Source of the DNA: Pelagibacterium sediminicola
GTDB taxonomy: Bacteria > Pseudomonadota > Alphaproteobacteria > Rhizobiales > Devosiaceae
NCBI RefSeq assembly: GCF_003390885.1
Contig: NZ_QMEL01000003.1
Location: forward strand, 124,001-188,000
Length of the DNA: 64,000 nucleotides
Direction: 5' to 3'
Shown: piece by piece, positions 1 through 9,481 of the stretch
Layout of the letters: each line of letters starts with the position of its first letter
How positions within the stretch are numbered: the stretch's first letter is position 1
Notes under the pieces: generated by a model
Databases searched by the model: none
Seen by the model: only the letters and a program-made list of their open reading frames with translations
What the model was told of the DNA's origin: nothing
Made by a program: the position numbers and the translations under genes

Positions 1-444
1 CGCCAGCAGCAGCGAGGGGAAGGACATGATGACATCGGCCAGCCGCATGATGATTTGCGAGGCGGTCTTGCCCATATAGCCTGCGATGAGGCCAAAGAAC
101 GCGCCGATGACGAGGGCCGTGGCCACCGCACCGGCGGCGACCGCCATGGTGCTTTGCGCGGCAACGATGAGGCGCGCAAGAATGGGCCGGCCCAGCGAAT
201 CCCCGCCGAGCACGAAGATCCAGCCGCGCGACAGATCGAAGGGCGGGCTGTTGCGCCCGCGCAGGTTCTGGCTGGTGGCCAGATCGCCCAGAAGGGCCGG
301 GCCGAAAATCGCAAAGGCCATGATGATCAGCAGGACAATGGCCGACACGAAGGCGAACTTGTCGCGCCAGAGCATGCCGAGCAGGGCGGATGCGCCCTTG
401 TTCTGGTCCTGGGAAACCGGTTTTACAGCCGTGCTGTCGCTCAT
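1..444 (-). CDS. Peptide/oligopeptide-type ABC transporter permease (DppC-like), partial
   Basis: Inner-membrane permease of a family-5 (dipeptide/oligopeptide/nickel) ABC importer. The first 148 codons are present and the gene runs off the left edge of the window. The start is the ATG at 444-442. The visible N-terminus has a short cytoplasmic head, a first membrane helix (about residues 32-52), the DppC-type stretch SLGRPILARLI and the start of the BPD_transp_1 domain (helix near residues 100-125). It follows the DppB-like gene by 14 nt and belongs to its operon. The substrate cannot be told from the permease; the neighbouring catabolic genes make a sugar-acid or peptide-like compound possible. 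Confidence 0.85.
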   Translation of the reverse strand, partial: MSDSTAVKPVSQDQNKGASALLGMLWRDKFAFVSAIVLLIIMAFAIFGPALLGDLATSQNLRGRNSPPFDLSRGWIFVLGGDSLGRPILARLIVAAQSTMAVAAGAVATALVIGAFFGLIAGYMGKTASQIIMRLADVIMSFPSLLLA

Positions 445-458
445 CCGTCTTCTCCCGC

Positions 459-1373
459 CTACTGCCGAATGCGTGGATCGAGGATCGAATAGGCGATGTC
501 GATCAGGATGTTCATGATGAAGATGGCGATTGCCGTCACGAGGATCGCGGCCATCACCACATTGAAGTCGCGTTGCAGGATGGAATCGATCATCAGCTTG
601 CCGACGCCCGGAAAGCCGAAGATCGTCTCGACGATCACCGCGCCGTTCAAAAGCGCCGCCGCCTGATCGCCGATGACGGTGATGACCGGCAGCATGGCGT
701 TGCGCAGGGTGTGGACGAAAATCAGCGGACCGTTCTTGACGCCCTTGGCGCGGGCCGTCTTGACGTAGGGCGCCGAGAGCGCCGAAAGCATCGAGCCGCG
801 CACCACCTGCACGATCAGCCCGAAGGGGCGGATGAACAGGATGCCGACCGGCATGATCCAGTGCCACGGCGTGCCGACGCCCGAAGTGGGCAGCCATGCA
901 AGATTGATCGCGAAAACGACGATCGCGACGATGGCGATCCAGAAGTCGGGCGCCGAGGCCCCGATGAGGGACACAACGGAAATCCCCCGGTCGATCACGC
1001 CGCCGACGTTGAAGGCCGCGATCGAGCCCAGGAAGATGGCCGCGACGATGACCAGCGCCATGGTGATGAGCGCCAGCGGCAGGGTCCAGGCATAGGCTTC
1101 GAGGACGATATCGATGGCCGGGCGGGCGCGGCGCAGGGACTCGCCGAAATCGAGATGCAGCACGTCCCGGATGTAAAGACCGAACTGTTCGAGGATGGGC
1201 CGGTCGAGCCCATGGAGCGCGCGGAACTGCTCCTTCATCTGCTCGGTCGCATCGATCGGCAGGAACAGGGCCGCCGGATCGCCGGTCAACCGCGAGAGGA
1301 AGAAGACCATCACCATCAGGACGCTCAGCGACAGCAGGCTCGCGATTGCTCTTTGTCCTACCAGTTTGATCAT
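459..1373 (-). CDS. Peptide/oligopeptide-type ABC transporter permease (DppB-like)
   Basis: Full-length 304-residue permease, the usual DppB size. The N-terminal helix (residues 10-28) is followed by the long periplasmic segment typical of DppB, then about five more helices. The EAA-type loop is near residues 190-215, with the family-typical stretch SAPYVKTARAKGVKN. It forms the translocation channel with the DppC-like partner encoded 14 nt downstream. It lies 74 nt after the substrate-binding protein gene, with a strong stem-loop between them, so expression is probably lower than that of the binding protein. The start is the ATG at 1373. Confidence 0.9.
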   Translation of the reverse strand: MIKLVGQRAIASLLSLSVLMVMVFFLSRLTGDPAALFLPIDATEQMKEQFRALHGLDRPILEQFGLYIRDVLHLDFGESLRRARPAIDIVLEAYAWTLPLALITMALVIVAAIFLGSIAAFNVGGVIDRGISVVSLIGASAPDFWIAIVAIVVFAINLAWLPTSGVGTPWHWIMPVGILFIRPFGLIVQVVRGSMLSALSAPYVKTARAKGVKNGPLIFVHTLRNAMLPVITVIGDQAAALLNGAVIVETIFGFPGVGKLMIDSILQRDFNVVMAAILVTAIAIFIMNILIDIAYSILDPRIRQ

Positions 1374-1400
1374 TGCGGCACACCGATCATTTTATGGAAA

Positions 1401-1424
1401 GCGGCGCCGGACCTCCGGCGCCGC
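1401..1424 (-). terminator. Perfect intercistronic stem-loop
   Basis: A 10-bp perfect inverted repeat (GCGGCGCCGG / CCGGCGCCGC) with a 4-nt loop, between the substrate-binding protein stop (1448) and the permease start (1373). Read on the transcribed strand it is followed by TTTCC, so it is a weak terminator or an mRNA-stabilising hairpin. Such hairpins commonly give an excess of binding protein over permease. Role inferred; the palindrome itself is seen directly. Confidence 0.6.
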
Positions 1425-1447
1425 CAGGATTGCTGTTGGCCAGTTTG

Positions 1448-2953
1448 CTACTTGAAGCCGATTTCGGAAAGCTGAAGCTGCTGGTTGGTGGCGATGGTGG
1501 GCGTAAAGTCCAGCCGCTCGCCGACCCGGCTGTGGCCGACCATGTGGAACAGCAGCACATCGGCAACCGCTTCGTCATGGACATAGGCGAAGAGCTCGGA
1601 CCAGAGGGCATCACGCTCGGCGCCCGTCGCAGCGGTCGCCCGCTCGATCAGGTCATCCACTTCGGGAATGGCGATGCCCGACTGGGTCCCCTCGCTATGG
1701 TACTTGAAGTACATCGAAAAGACCGGATCGCCACGGCTGTTGTCGTGCTGGGCGAGGATCAGGTTCGTGCCCTCGCTTTCCGGGTAGGGCTTTGAGTAAT
1801 ACTGCTCGTGCTCGGCCACCTCGACCATACGCATGGAGGCGTTGAAGCCCGCATCGCTCAGCATCTGGGTCAGCGCCTCGGCCACTTCCGTCACGTTGGG
1901 GAAGTTTTCCGTCCGGGCGATGATCTCGACGGGCAGGGACACATCGACCCCATCGGCCTCGGCCTCCGCAAGCAGTTCACGCGCGAGGTCGGGATCGTAT
2001 GCGAGGGGCGCGAGATCGCCGTTCCAGCCCAGCGTCGTGGGCGGGACCATGGCAACGGCCAGTTCGGTGCCATCGGCCAGCAGCGTGCCGATGAAGGCTT
2101 CGCGGTCGATGGCGTGGTTCAGCGCCTTGCGGACGCGGATATCGGAGGTGGGTTCATCGGCGCTGTCGACGCGCAGATAGACCGTTTCCGAGTTGGGATA
2201 GCTGAAGTCGGTCGCCGGGTTCGTGGCTTCGAGCTCGGTGATCTGCGGGGCGATATCGGCCTCGCCCGTCTCGACCATGGCGGCGCGCACGGCGGCTTCG
2301 CCACGGAACACATAACGCGCCGAGGTGACTTCGGGCTGTTCGCCCCAATAGTCGTCGCGGCGGTCGAGCTGGATATACTGGCCGGCCTGCCACTCGGACA
2401 GAACGTAGGGCCCGGTGCCGATCGGATCGCGGACGAACTCGACGGGCGTTTCGGAAGGAACGATGGTCACGAGCGACATCAGCAGCGGCAGGATCGGCTG
2501 GGCCGGTTCGGCGGTGACATCGATAGTGAGGTCATCGACGATATCGAAGGTAAGCTGCGTGTCGGCAAAGTAGCGCGCGCTTTCGCAGGTGATCTGGTCG
2601 CTGAACACGCGGTCGAAGCTGTGCTTGACGTCGGCGGCGTCAAACGCGGTGCCATCCGAGAAGGTGACGCCGTCGCGCAAGCTGAAGCGCCAGACGCCAT
2701 CACCGCGATCTTCCCAGCTCTCGGCAAGGCGCGGCATCAGCCCGGCGTCGCCCCGGACGTCGAGTTCGGTGAGGGTTTCGTTGATGTTCTGCAAAATGAC
2801 GCGCCCGATATTGGAGCGGGTCGCCATGCAGGGCTCCACAAGATCGAGCTCTTCGCTGAGCACGACGGTGATGGCGGTATTGTCCTGGGCAAGCGCCGGG
2901 CTCACCGCCGCCGACGCAAGCAATGCGCCGGTCAAAAGATAACGTAAGGTCAA
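1448..2953 (-). CDS. ABC transporter substrate-binding protein, family 5
   Basis: Periplasmic ligand-binding protein for the downstream DppB/DppC-like permeases; about 501 residues, normal for the SBP_bac_5 family. I chose the TTG at 2953 because AGGGAGG lies 5 nt upstream and translation then begins directly with a clean Sec signal peptide (hydrophobic LLTGALLASAAV, cleavage after ALAQ near residue 22). The frame is open to 3088, but that extension would bury the signal peptide. Family features include the LAESWEDRGDGVWRFSLRDG segment and the region after DPIGTGPYVLSEW. Ligand unknown; it may feed the divergent sialidase/DapA/PdxA2 cluster. Confidence 0.9.
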   Translation of the reverse strand: MTLRYLLTGALLASAAVSPALAQDNTAITVVLSEELDLVEPCMATRSNIGRVILQNINETLTELDVRGDAGLMPRLAESWEDRGDGVWRFSLRDGVTFSDGTAFDAADVKHSFDRVFSDQITCESARYFADTQLTFDIVDDLTIDVTAEPAQPILPLLMSLVTIVPSETPVEFVRDPIGTGPYVLSEWQAGQYIQLDRRDDYWGEQPEVTSARYVFRGEAAVRAAMVETGEADIAPQITELEATNPATDFSYPNSETVYLRVDSADEPTSDIRVRKALNHAIDREAFIGTLLADGTELAVAMVPPTTLGWNGDLAPLAYDPDLARELLAEAEADGVDVSLPVEIIARTENFPNVTEVAEALTQMLSDAGFNASMRMVEVAEHEQYYSKPYPESEGTNLILAQHDNSRGDPVFSMYFKYHSEGTQSGIAIPEVDDLIERATAATGAERDALWSELFAYVHDEAVADVLLFHMVGHSRVGERLDFTPTIATNQQLQLSEIGFK

Positions 2954-3236
2954 TTCTACCTCCCTTGGCAGCCATTGGAGCACTGGGCGGCGCTGCCGGT
3001 CGCCCAGCGACGTACGAAGGCCCCATCGGGACCGGCCCTCACTATTCCCTGCCCGCCCAAAGTTGTCAAACATAAATCCTTGCGACAAAATAGCAGATGC
3101 GATATTTCATTCTAACTATATGATTTAACGTATAAAAATTCGGAACCATAAATCCTGTTTGACTTTTCTGGGCCGGAATATAACTTAACAACAATACGCT
3201 TTCAAAAGGTTTGACGCGAGGCCGGAGAGGAGAAAT
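2954..3236. promoter_or_regulatory. Divergent AT-rich promoter region between transporter and catabolic operon
   Basis: A conspicuously AT-rich 150-bp segment (about 3065-3215) separates two divergent operons. It holds two direct copies of CATAAATCCT (3071-3080 and 3147-3156), 76 bp apart, and a TTGACT hexamer at 3159-3164 that could be a -35 element for the plus-strand operon, with a loose TAACTT at 3181. No regulator gene is adjacent. The repeats are seen directly; their use as an operator is inference. Confidence 0.4.
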
Positions 3237-4406
3237 ATGTCCCCCCATGACATTGCCGAAAAGATGACCGGAGCGCTGAGCGCGCCGGCCGGTGGGCGCA
3301 GTGAAGCCTACCTCCCCTCCCCCATGGTCCAGAATCACGCGGCATTCCTGGAGCGGTTCGAGAACGGCACGCTGGTGTGCCTCTGGTTTGGCGGCACGCT
3401 CGAGGGCAAGGCCGATATTTCGATCTATGGCAGTACGCTCGCGCCCGGCGCGGACCGCTGGAGCGCCCCGGTTCAGCTATCGAACGACCCTGAGCGGTCC
3501 GAGCAGAACCCGGTGCTGGCCCATAACGGACACGAATGGCAGCTTTTTCACACCGCCCAGCCTTCGGGCAATCAGGATGAATGCCTGCTGCGCGCGCGTC
3601 CGGTATCGCTTGAGAATGGTGCACTGACGGCGGGCGAGCCGCGCACCGTCGACCTTCCGCTGGGCAGCTTCATCCGCGCCCGTTTCGTGCGCAGGAAGGA
3701 TGGGGCGTGGATGATGCCCATCTTTCGCTGCATCCCCCGCCCCGGCCAGCGCTGGAACGGCAGCCACGACAACGCCGCCGTAGGTGTCAGCCACGACGAT
3801 GGCAAGACATGGGCGCTCGAGGACGTGCCCGGCTCGACCGGGTCGGTCCACATGACCATCGTGCCGCTCGATGGCGATGAGATGGTCGCCTTTTACCGCC
3901 GCAGGCAGTCCGATTTCGTGCACCGGTCGGTCAGCACCGATGGCGGGATCACCTGGTCGGCGACCGAGCCGACCGACGTTCCCAACAACAACTCCTCGAT
4001 CAACGTCATCCGCCTGTCGGGCGGGCGGCTGGCCATGGTGTGCAACCCGTCCTCGGCGGCAACATCGAGCGACCGTCGCGTGTCGCTTTATGACGAGATC
4101 GAGGAAGGTGATGACCGGCCCGATGCAAGCGGGGGGTGCGAGCCGGTCTGGGGCGTGCCGCGCGCGCCGCTGAGCCTTTGCATCTCGACCGATGGCGGCA
4201 AGACCTTCCCCTTGCGCCGCCTGATCGATGACAGCGCCGGCACGTGCCTGTCCAACAATTCCGAGGACGGGCGCAACAAGGAGCTGTCCTATCCCTACCT
4301 GCTCGAAGGCGATGGAGGCGAACTGCATGTCGCCTACACCTATTTCCGCAGGGCCATCAAATATGTACGCCTGCCAGCAGGCTGGATCGACGGAGCATCC
4401 GCGTGA
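3237..4406 (+). CDS. BNR/sialidase-like exo-alpha-sialidase family protein
   Basis: 389-residue six-bladed beta-propeller protein of the sialidase/neuraminidase superfamily. Asp-box/BNR motifs are visible: [12 protein letters not shown] (about residue 183), [10 protein letters not shown] (about 234) and [10 protein letters not shown] (about 322). There is no signal peptide, so it probably acts in the cytoplasm. Start ATG 3237 with GGAGAGGAG just upstream. It overlaps the following pdxA2-type gene by 4 nt (GTGA), so the two are co-translated. Non-secreted members of this superfamily often act on unknown glycosides or are not true sialidases; the neighbouring DapA/NanA-type aldolase makes a sugar-acid substrate plausible but unproven. 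Confidence 0.8.
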   Translation: MSPHDIAEKMTGALSAPAGGRSEAYLPSPMVQNHAAFLERFENGTLVCLWFGGTLEGKADISIYGSTLAPGADRWSAPVQLSNDPERSEQNPVLAHNGHEWQLFHTAQPSGNQDECLLRARPVSLENGALTAGEPRTVDLPLGSFIRARFVRRKDGAWMMPIFRCIPRPGQRWNGSHDNAAVGVSHDDGKTWALEDVPGSTGSVHMTIVPLDGDEMVAFYRRRQSDFVHRSVSTDGGITWSATEPTDVPNNNSSINVIRLSGGRLAMVCNPSSAATSSDRRVSLYDEIEEGDDRPDASGGCEPVWGVPRAPLSLCISTDGGKTFPLRRLIDDSAGTCLSNNSEDGRNKELSYPYLLEGDGGELHVAYTYFRRAIKYVRLPAGWIDGASA

Positions 4407-5353
4407 GCGATATTGTCGGCATAACAATGGGTGATCCCGCGGGCGTGGGACCGGAAATCACGGTCCGCGCCATCGCGGAAATGAGCGATGCGGACCGCGC
4501 ACGGACGCGCGTCTATGGCCACCGCGAAACGCTCGAGGCAGCCCTTGAAGCCTGCGGGCTCGATCTCGACCTCAACGGCCTTGTCGAGCATATCGAGATC
4601 GAAGGGGGCATGGTGCCGTGGGGCAAACTCGATGCGCGGGCAGGCGACGCCGCTTTTCGCTTCATCGCCCGCGCGGTCGAGGACGCGCAGGCCAAAAAGA
4701 TCGGCTGCATCGTCACGGCTCCGATCAACAAGGAAGCGCTCAACAGCGCCGGGCACCATTATGACGGGCATACCGGGATGCTGGCGGCGCTGACGGGCCA
4801 GAAATCCGCCTTCATGCTGCTGGCTTCCGACCGGCTCAAGGTCATCCACGTTTCCACCCACGTTTCGCTCAAGACCGCGATCGACCGGGCGACGCCCCAG
4901 CGTATTCTCGATACGATCCGCGCCGGAAACGACCACCTCAAGCGCATCGGCTACGCCGCGCCGCGCATCGCGGTGGCGGGGATCAACCCCCATTGCGGGG
5001 AAAGCGGGCTGTTCGGCACCGAGGACGACGAACAGGTCGTGCCTGCCGTCGAAATGGCGCGCGCCGAAGGCATCGATGTTACCGGGCCGATTTCCGCAGA
5101 TACGGTCTATCACCGGGCCTATAACGGGGCTTTCGATCTGGTGGTCGCCCAGTATCACGATCAGGGCCACATCCCCATCAAGCTCGTCGCCTTCGATACG
5201 GCGGTTAACGTATCGCTGGGCCTGCCCATCGACCGGACCTCGGTCGATCACGGCACAGCCTTCGACATTGCCGGAACCGGCAAGGCCAACCACACCAACA
5301 TGAATGCCGCCATCGCCTATGCGCGCCGGCTGGCTGCCGGGAGCACATCATGA
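4403..5353 (+). CDS. PdxA-family 4-phospho-hydroxyacid dehydrogenase (PdxA2-like)
   Basis: 316-residue NAD-dependent metalloenzyme of the PdxA family, which oxidises and decarboxylates 4-phosphooxy-threonine/threonate-type substrates. Seen: the N-terminal [12 protein letters not shown] signature, the metal-binding His in [13 protein letters not shown], and the second metal/substrate region [12 protein letters not shown]. Start GTG at 4403, overlapping the upstream stop; the frame is open further upstream but lacks the family start. It sits in a catabolic operon rather than beside ksgA/surA, which favours the PdxA2 (sugar-acid catabolism) role over vitamin B6 synthesis. No DUF1537 kinase partner is visible nearby, which is unusual for PdxA2 clusters. 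Confidence 0.85.
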   Translation: MSDIVGITMGDPAGVGPEITVRAIAEMSDADRARTRVYGHRETLEAALEACGLDLDLNGLVEHIEIEGGMVPWGKLDARAGDAAFRFIARAVEDAQAKKIGCIVTAPINKEALNSAGHHYDGHTGMLAALTGQKSAFMLLASDRLKVIHVSTHVSLKTAIDRATPQRILDTIRAGNDHLKRIGYAAPRIAVAGINPHCGESGLFGTEDDEQVVPAVEMARAEGIDVTGPISADTVYHRAYNGAFDLVVAQYHDQGHIPIKLVAFDTAVNVSLGLPIDRTSVDHGTAFDIAGTGKANHTNMNAAIAYARRLAAGSTS

Positions 5354-6279
5354 ACCCCGCTCTTGCCCTTCCCGTCAGCGGCGTCTACAGCGCCGCCGCG
5401 ACGCCGGTCCTTGCCTCGGGCAAGCCGGATCACGCAACGTTCGCAATCCATTGCAAGGCCCTTCTGGAAGAAGGCTGCGACGGCATCGCGCTTCTGGGCA
5501 CGACCGGCGAGGCCAATTCGTTTTCCATCGCCCAGCGCCAAAACCTTCTGGCGAGTCTTGTGGATGCAGGCGTCGATCCCTCCCGCCTGCTCCCCGGCAC
5601 CTCGCAGACCAATGTCGCCGACAGCATCGCCCTTACCCGCCATGCGGTGGACCTGGGTGTCGCGGCAACGGTCGTGCTGCCGCCTTTTTATTACAAGGGC
5701 GTGAGCGATGAGGGGCTGTTCAGGTTCTATGCGGAACTGATCGAGGGCGTGGGCAGCGATCGCCTGCGCATCATCCTCTATCACATCCCCCCCATCGCGC
5801 AAGTTGGGCTTTCCACCGATCTCATCGCCCGCCTCCGCGAGCAGTTTCCCGGCATCGTCATCGGCATCAAGGACAGCTCGGGCAATCTCGAGCACATGCA
5901 GGGGCTGGCCGGGCGCTTTCCGGACTTTTCGGTTCTCTCGGGCGCCGACCCCTTCATGCTGCCCCTGCTGCGTGCGGGCGGCGCGGGCTGCATCACGTCG
6001 AGCTCCAACCTCATCGCAAGGCATCTGCGCTTCGTTTTCGACAACTGGTTCGATGCCGCACAGGAAGAGGCGGTGAACGCCGCCCAACAGCGCATCGATG
6101 CCTGGCGCAACCTTTCCAACGCCTATGTGCAGTTGCCTACCATCAAGGCCATGCTGTCGCGCCGCCGCCAGCACGATGGCTGGACGCGGGTCCGCCCGCC
6201 GCTGGTGGAACTGACCCGGGAGCAGATCGAAACGGTCTGGGACCAGATGCAGAGCCTTGAGGAGCAGGACAATGTCTGA
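5350..6279 (+). CDS. DapA/NanA-family Schiff-base aldolase or dehydratase
   Basis: 309-residue class I aldolase of the dihydrodipicolinate synthase/N-acetylneuraminate lyase family. The GTTGE substrate loop ([10 protein letters not shown], about residue 50), the catalytic Tyr in ILYHIPP (about 140) and the Schiff-base Lys in IGIKDSSGN (about 170) are all present. ATGA overlap with the PdxA2 gene and 8-nt overlap with the Fe-ADH gene show a single operon. Being in a catabolic cluster, it is more likely a keto-acid sugar aldolase or dehydratase than the lysine-pathway DapA. The exact substrate cannot be read from sequence. Confidence 0.85.
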   Translation: MNPALALPVSGVYSAAATPVLASGKPDHATFAIHCKALLEEGCDGIALLGTTGEANSFSIAQRQNLLASLVDAGVDPSRLLPGTSQTNVADSIALTRHAVDLGVAATVVLPPFYYKGVSDEGLFRFYAELIEGVGSDRLRIILYHIPPIAQVGLSTDLIARLREQFPGIVIGIKDSSGNLEHMQGLAGRFPDFSVLSGADPFMLPLLRAGGAGCITSSSNLIARHLRFVFDNWFDAAQEEAVNAAQQRIDAWRNLSNAYVQLPTIKAMLSRRRQHDGWTRVRPPLVELTREQIETVWDQMQSLEEQDNV

Positions 6280-7417
6280 TCCGGTTCTTTCCCTTTCCAG
6301 GCAGATCACGCTGCGCCAGCCCGCGCAGGTCGAAATCGGCGCTGGAACGCTGACGCGGCTCACCCCCTTTGCCGCCCGTTTCAGCCGGGTATTCGTCGTT
6401 GCCATGGCGCCCACCGCGGGCTTTGTCGAGCGCATCGGGATCGAGGGGGAGGTCGAGGTGTTCATCGACCTGCCGCCCGAGCCCGATTTGCCCGCCGTCG
6501 AGAAGGTTCTGGAACGCGCCCGCGCCTTCAAGCCCGATCTGGTCATCGGGCTGGGCGGCGGTTCGGCCATGGATGTGGCCAAGCTCGTCGCCGTGCTCTG
6601 GGACAGCGACCGGTCGATTCCCGATGTGGTCGGAACGGGAAAGATCGAAGGCCGGCGGACGGCGCTCGTCCAGGTCCCAACGACTTCCGGCACTGGCTCG
6701 GAAGCGGGCACGCGCGCCCTCGTCACCGATCCGGCAACGCTCGCCAAGCTGGCGGTCGAAAGCGATCATATGCTGGCCGATATCGCCATCCTCGATCCCG
6801 AACTCACCTACTCGGTCCCCGCTGCCGTGACGGCAGCCACCGGGGTGGACGCGCTGGCCCATTGCGTCGAGGCTTTCACCAATCTCAAGGCCCATCCGAT
6901 GATCGACGGCTATGCCCGCCTCGGGATCGAGCTGGTGGGCCGCTATCTGGCGCGCGCCGTTGCCGATGGCTCGGACACCGAGGCGCGGGCCGGAATGATG
7001 CTGGCTTCGTATTATGGCGGGATTTGCCTGGGGCCGGTCAACACCGCCGCCGGGCACGCGCTGGCCTATCCGCTGAGCACCAATCTGGGACTGCCGCACG
7101 GGCTGGCCAACGCGATCATCTTTCCCCACGTGCTGGCCTTCAACGCGCCGGCCCGGCCGGAAAAGACCCAGGAAATCCTTGCGCTCCTCGGCTTGTCGCC
7201 CGATGCGGAAAAAATCGGGATTCCCGAGGCCGCGTTTGGCTATTGCCGTTCGCTGGGACTTTCAATGGCTCTGGCCGACCATGGCGCGAAAGCAGATAAT
7301 TTGCCCGGCTGGGCAGAGGAAGCCCATGCCATCCGGCGGCTGATGGACAACAATCCAAAGCCGATGAGCGTCGAGGACATCCATACGATATATCGGAACG
7401 CGCTGACCCTTTCCTGA
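6272..7417 (+). CDS. Iron-containing alcohol dehydrogenase
   Basis: 381-residue group III Fe-dependent alcohol dehydrogenase. The NAD-binding GGGSAMDVAKLVAVL stretch, the PTTSGTGSEAGTRA motif and the metal ligands in DALAHCVEAF and GLPHGLANAIIFPH are intact. It is close in style to lactaldehyde/maleylacetate reductase-type members. Start ATG at 6272, inside the end of the aldolase gene. It probably reduces an aldehyde released by the aldolase upstream; that coupling is inferred from the operon only. Confidence 0.88.
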   Translation: MSDPVLSLSRQITLRQPAQVEIGAGTLTRLTPFAARFSRVFVVAMAPTAGFVERIGIEGEVEVFIDLPPEPDLPAVEKVLERARAFKPDLVIGLGGGSAMDVAKLVAVLWDSDRSIPDVVGTGKIEGRRTALVQVPTTSGTGSEAGTRALVTDPATLAKLAVESDHMLADIAILDPELTYSVPAAVTAATGVDALAHCVEAFTNLKAHPMIDGYARLGIELVGRYLARAVADGSDTEARAGMMLASYYGGICLGPVNTAAGHALAYPLSTNLGLPHGLANAIIFPHVLAFNAPARPEKTQEILALLGLSPDAEKIGIPEAAFGYCRSLGLSMALADHGAKADNLPGWAEEAHAIRRLMDNNPKPMSVEDIHTIYRNALTLS

Positions 7418-7457
7418 GGCGCAGACAGCCGCCCGCAACACAAGTGCCCTGCCCGCC

Positions 7458-8321
7458 GTGGATACGAGAAACGCCTACCTTGCCGCGGGGCTGATGATGA
7501 GTGCTGCCGCCGTGCTCAACGGGATCGACGCGGCGATCGTGCGCTTGCTGGTCGACGTCCATCCCTTCGTCATCGGCTTTTTCCGCGCCCTTTTCGGGCT
7601 GCTGTTCGTGGCGCCGATGATCGTGCGCCGCCCCGCGATACTGGCGTCGGGCTATCGCGCGACCCATGCGGTCCGCGCGGCGCTCAAGCTTGGCGGTCTG
7701 TTGTGCTTTTTCGTGGCGTTTACGCTCGCGCCCCTCGCCGATGTCACGGCCATCATCTTCCTCAGCCCGATCCTTCTGGCTATCGGCGCCTGGCTGTTTC
7801 TGGGCGAAAAGCTGGGGCCGATGCGGGTTCTGGCCATAGCGGCGGGCTTTTCGGGTGCGCTCATCATCATCAATCCGGGCGGATCGGGCGCGCTCGAACC
7901 GGCCCTGCTGCTGGCGCTCGCCGGGTCGGCGCTGATGGCGCTGGCGCAACTGGTCCTCAAGAAAATGTCGCAGCGCGACAGCGCCGATACGCTGGTCGCA
8001 TGGAATCTTATCCTTACCGTGCCGCTGGCCCTGATACCGGCGATGTTCATGTGGACGACGCCAGGCTGGCCGGCCTTCTTCCTGCTTGTGGTTCAGGGGA
8101 TGTGCGGGGCGCTCAACATGGCGCTGGTGACCCGCGCCTTCAGCTACGCGGACGCCTCCTTCCTCGCGCCCTTCGACTTCATCCGCCTGCCCGCCGTCGC
8201 GCTGATCGCCTTCCTGCTGTTCGGGCAGGTCGCGGGCCTTTCCACCTGGATCGGCGCGGGCATCATCTTCGCAGCGACACTCATCGCTTCCCGAAACAAA
8301 ACCCCGACGAGAATGGACTGA
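7458..8321 (+). CDS. EamA/DMT-family transporter
   Basis: 287-residue inner-membrane protein with about ten hydrophobic helices in two EamA repeats. It starts with GTG at 7458, 40 nt after the alcohol dehydrogenase, so it probably closes the catabolic operon. The second EamA repeat begins near residue 150 (ALEPALLLALAGSALMAL). DMT members export metabolites or import nucleotide sugars and amino acids; a product or intermediate of the upstream pathway is a reasonable guess. Confidence 0.85.
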   Translation: MDTRNAYLAAGLMMSAAAVLNGIDAAIVRLLVDVHPFVIGFFRALFGLLFVAPMIVRRPAILASGYRATHAVRAALKLGGLLCFFVAFTLAPLADVTAIIFLSPILLAIGAWLFLGEKLGPMRVLAIAAGFSGALIIINPGGSGALEPALLLALAGSALMALAQLVLKKMSQRDSADTLVAWNLILTVPLALIPAMFMWTTPGWPAFFLLVVQGMCGALNMALVTRAFSYADASFLAPFDFIRLPAVALIAFLLFGQVAGLSTWIGAGIIFAATLIASRNKTPTRMD

Positions 8322-8614
8322 AAGAAGAAATCCGTTAATCGGCAGCCATGCTTTAGGTACAAATTGTTACCCATGTCTCCGGGCCGCACAATTGAGTTTA
8401 TGGCGGAGGGGACGGGACTGACATCGAACCTTCTCTGGAATACCGTGGCAGCGTAGCCGAAGGGGGGTGATGGACCTCTGGTCGTACAAGCGGTGGCGGC
8501 CCAAGCAAGAGCGATAAACGGACGAAACTTGCGGAGCGAGACGGTTTCCAAACACCTGCAGCGACAGGTATAGATCGTTGGATCTGATCGACTGCAACCG
8601 AAGACTACGCGCAA

Positions 8615-9481
8615 ATGAAAATGCTCTTCTTGGCGGCGCTAATCATATTAGGGTGCATTGTTGCCGGGCTACTCCTTTGGCGCTGGTCGGACCACCGAGC
8701 CGACCGTCGGATTGGAGCATCACTGGCTGCGACTCAACCGGAAAATCCGGCGCAGTTCGATCCGGAGATGGTCGCCAACCTGCCCGATCCCGCACGGCGG
8801 TACTTCTCGTTCACCATCACGCCGGGCACGCCGCTCTATGCGGTGGCGGAGATCGAAATGACCGGCAGGTTCAGCCTCGGGACCAAGGAGTCGCCGAACT
8901 ACATGGCGATGCGAGCTCATCAAGTTCTGGCCGCGCCCGAGGGCTTCGTGTGGAGCATGTCTGCCAGGAACGGGCTGATGCGCATCTCCGGCTCTGATGC
9001 CGCAGCGGACGGGGTGAGCTGGACGCGGTTCTGGCTCATGGGCCTAGTCCCGGTGGCCCGCATAAGCGGGACAGTCGATCACCGGCGGTCAGCGTTTGGG
9101 CGCTACGTGGCCGAAGCAGTTTTCTGGACGCCTGCCGCCTTGTTACCCAGACCCGGGGTGGTATGGGAGGATCTCGACGAAAACACCGCCCGTGTTACCG
9201 TCACTCATGACGGAATGCAGCAGTCAGTCGACGTGACGGTGGATACCGATGGTCGTCCCGTCACTGTCGTCTTTTCGCGCTGGAGCGATGCCAATCCTGA
9301 GAAGACTTTCAAGATCCAACCGTTCGGCGGCATTCTATCTGAGTTCCGGGATTTCGATGGCTTTCGCCTGCCCACCCATGTCGAGGCAGGCAATCAGTTT
9401 GGCACCGACGCGTATTTCCCGTTCTTTATCGCGGACGTCACGGAAATCACGTTTCCCTCGAATTTGGCCCCGAGCCGATGA
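8615..9481 (+). CDS. DUF6544-type membrane-anchored protein
   Basis: 288-residue protein with one N-terminal membrane helix (residues 3-23), then a soluble, probably periplasmic domain. It resembles the DUF6544/DUF6920 group (DPARRYFSF near residue 60; a C-terminal GFRLPTHVEAG and a final FPFFIADVTEI strand). The function of the group is not known. Start ATG 8615. The 293 nt upstream hold no convincing gene. A broken membrane ORF overlaps its stop (ATGA at 9478-9481), which suggests an original two-gene operon. Confidence 0.7.
   Translation: MKMLFLAALIILGCIVAGLLLWRWSDHRADRRIGASLAATQPENPAQFDPEMVANLPDPARRYFSFTITPGTPLYAVAEIEMTGRFSLGTKESPNYMAMRAHQVLAAPEGFVWSMSARNGLMRISGSDAAADGVSWTRFWLMGLVPVARISGTVDHRRSAFGRYVAEAVFWTPAALLPRPGVVWEDLDENTARVTVTHDGMQQSVDVTVDTDGRPVTVVFSRWSDANPEKTFKIQPFGGILSEFRDFDGFRLPTHVEAGNQFGTDAYFPFFIADVTEITFPSNLAPSR

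Noticed and set aside
1808-2947. 379-codon plus-strand frame opposite the substrate-binding protein
   Set aside because: No recognisable domain, with a His/Gly/Arg/Asp-rich composition typical of antisense frames; the minus-strand gene is a complete SBP.
5317-6747. 476-codon open frame on the minus strand, antisense to the aldolase and alcohol dehydrogenase genes
   Set aside because: Both plus-strand genes have complete family motifs; the antisense frame is low-complexity and arises from GC-rich codon usage.
8322-8614. Possible insertion-sequence end in the gap before the DUF6544-type gene (around GTTACCCATGTCTCCGG at 8365)
   Set aside because: It resembles fragments seen near IS elements, but no inverted repeat or transposase piece is present, so I do not call it.
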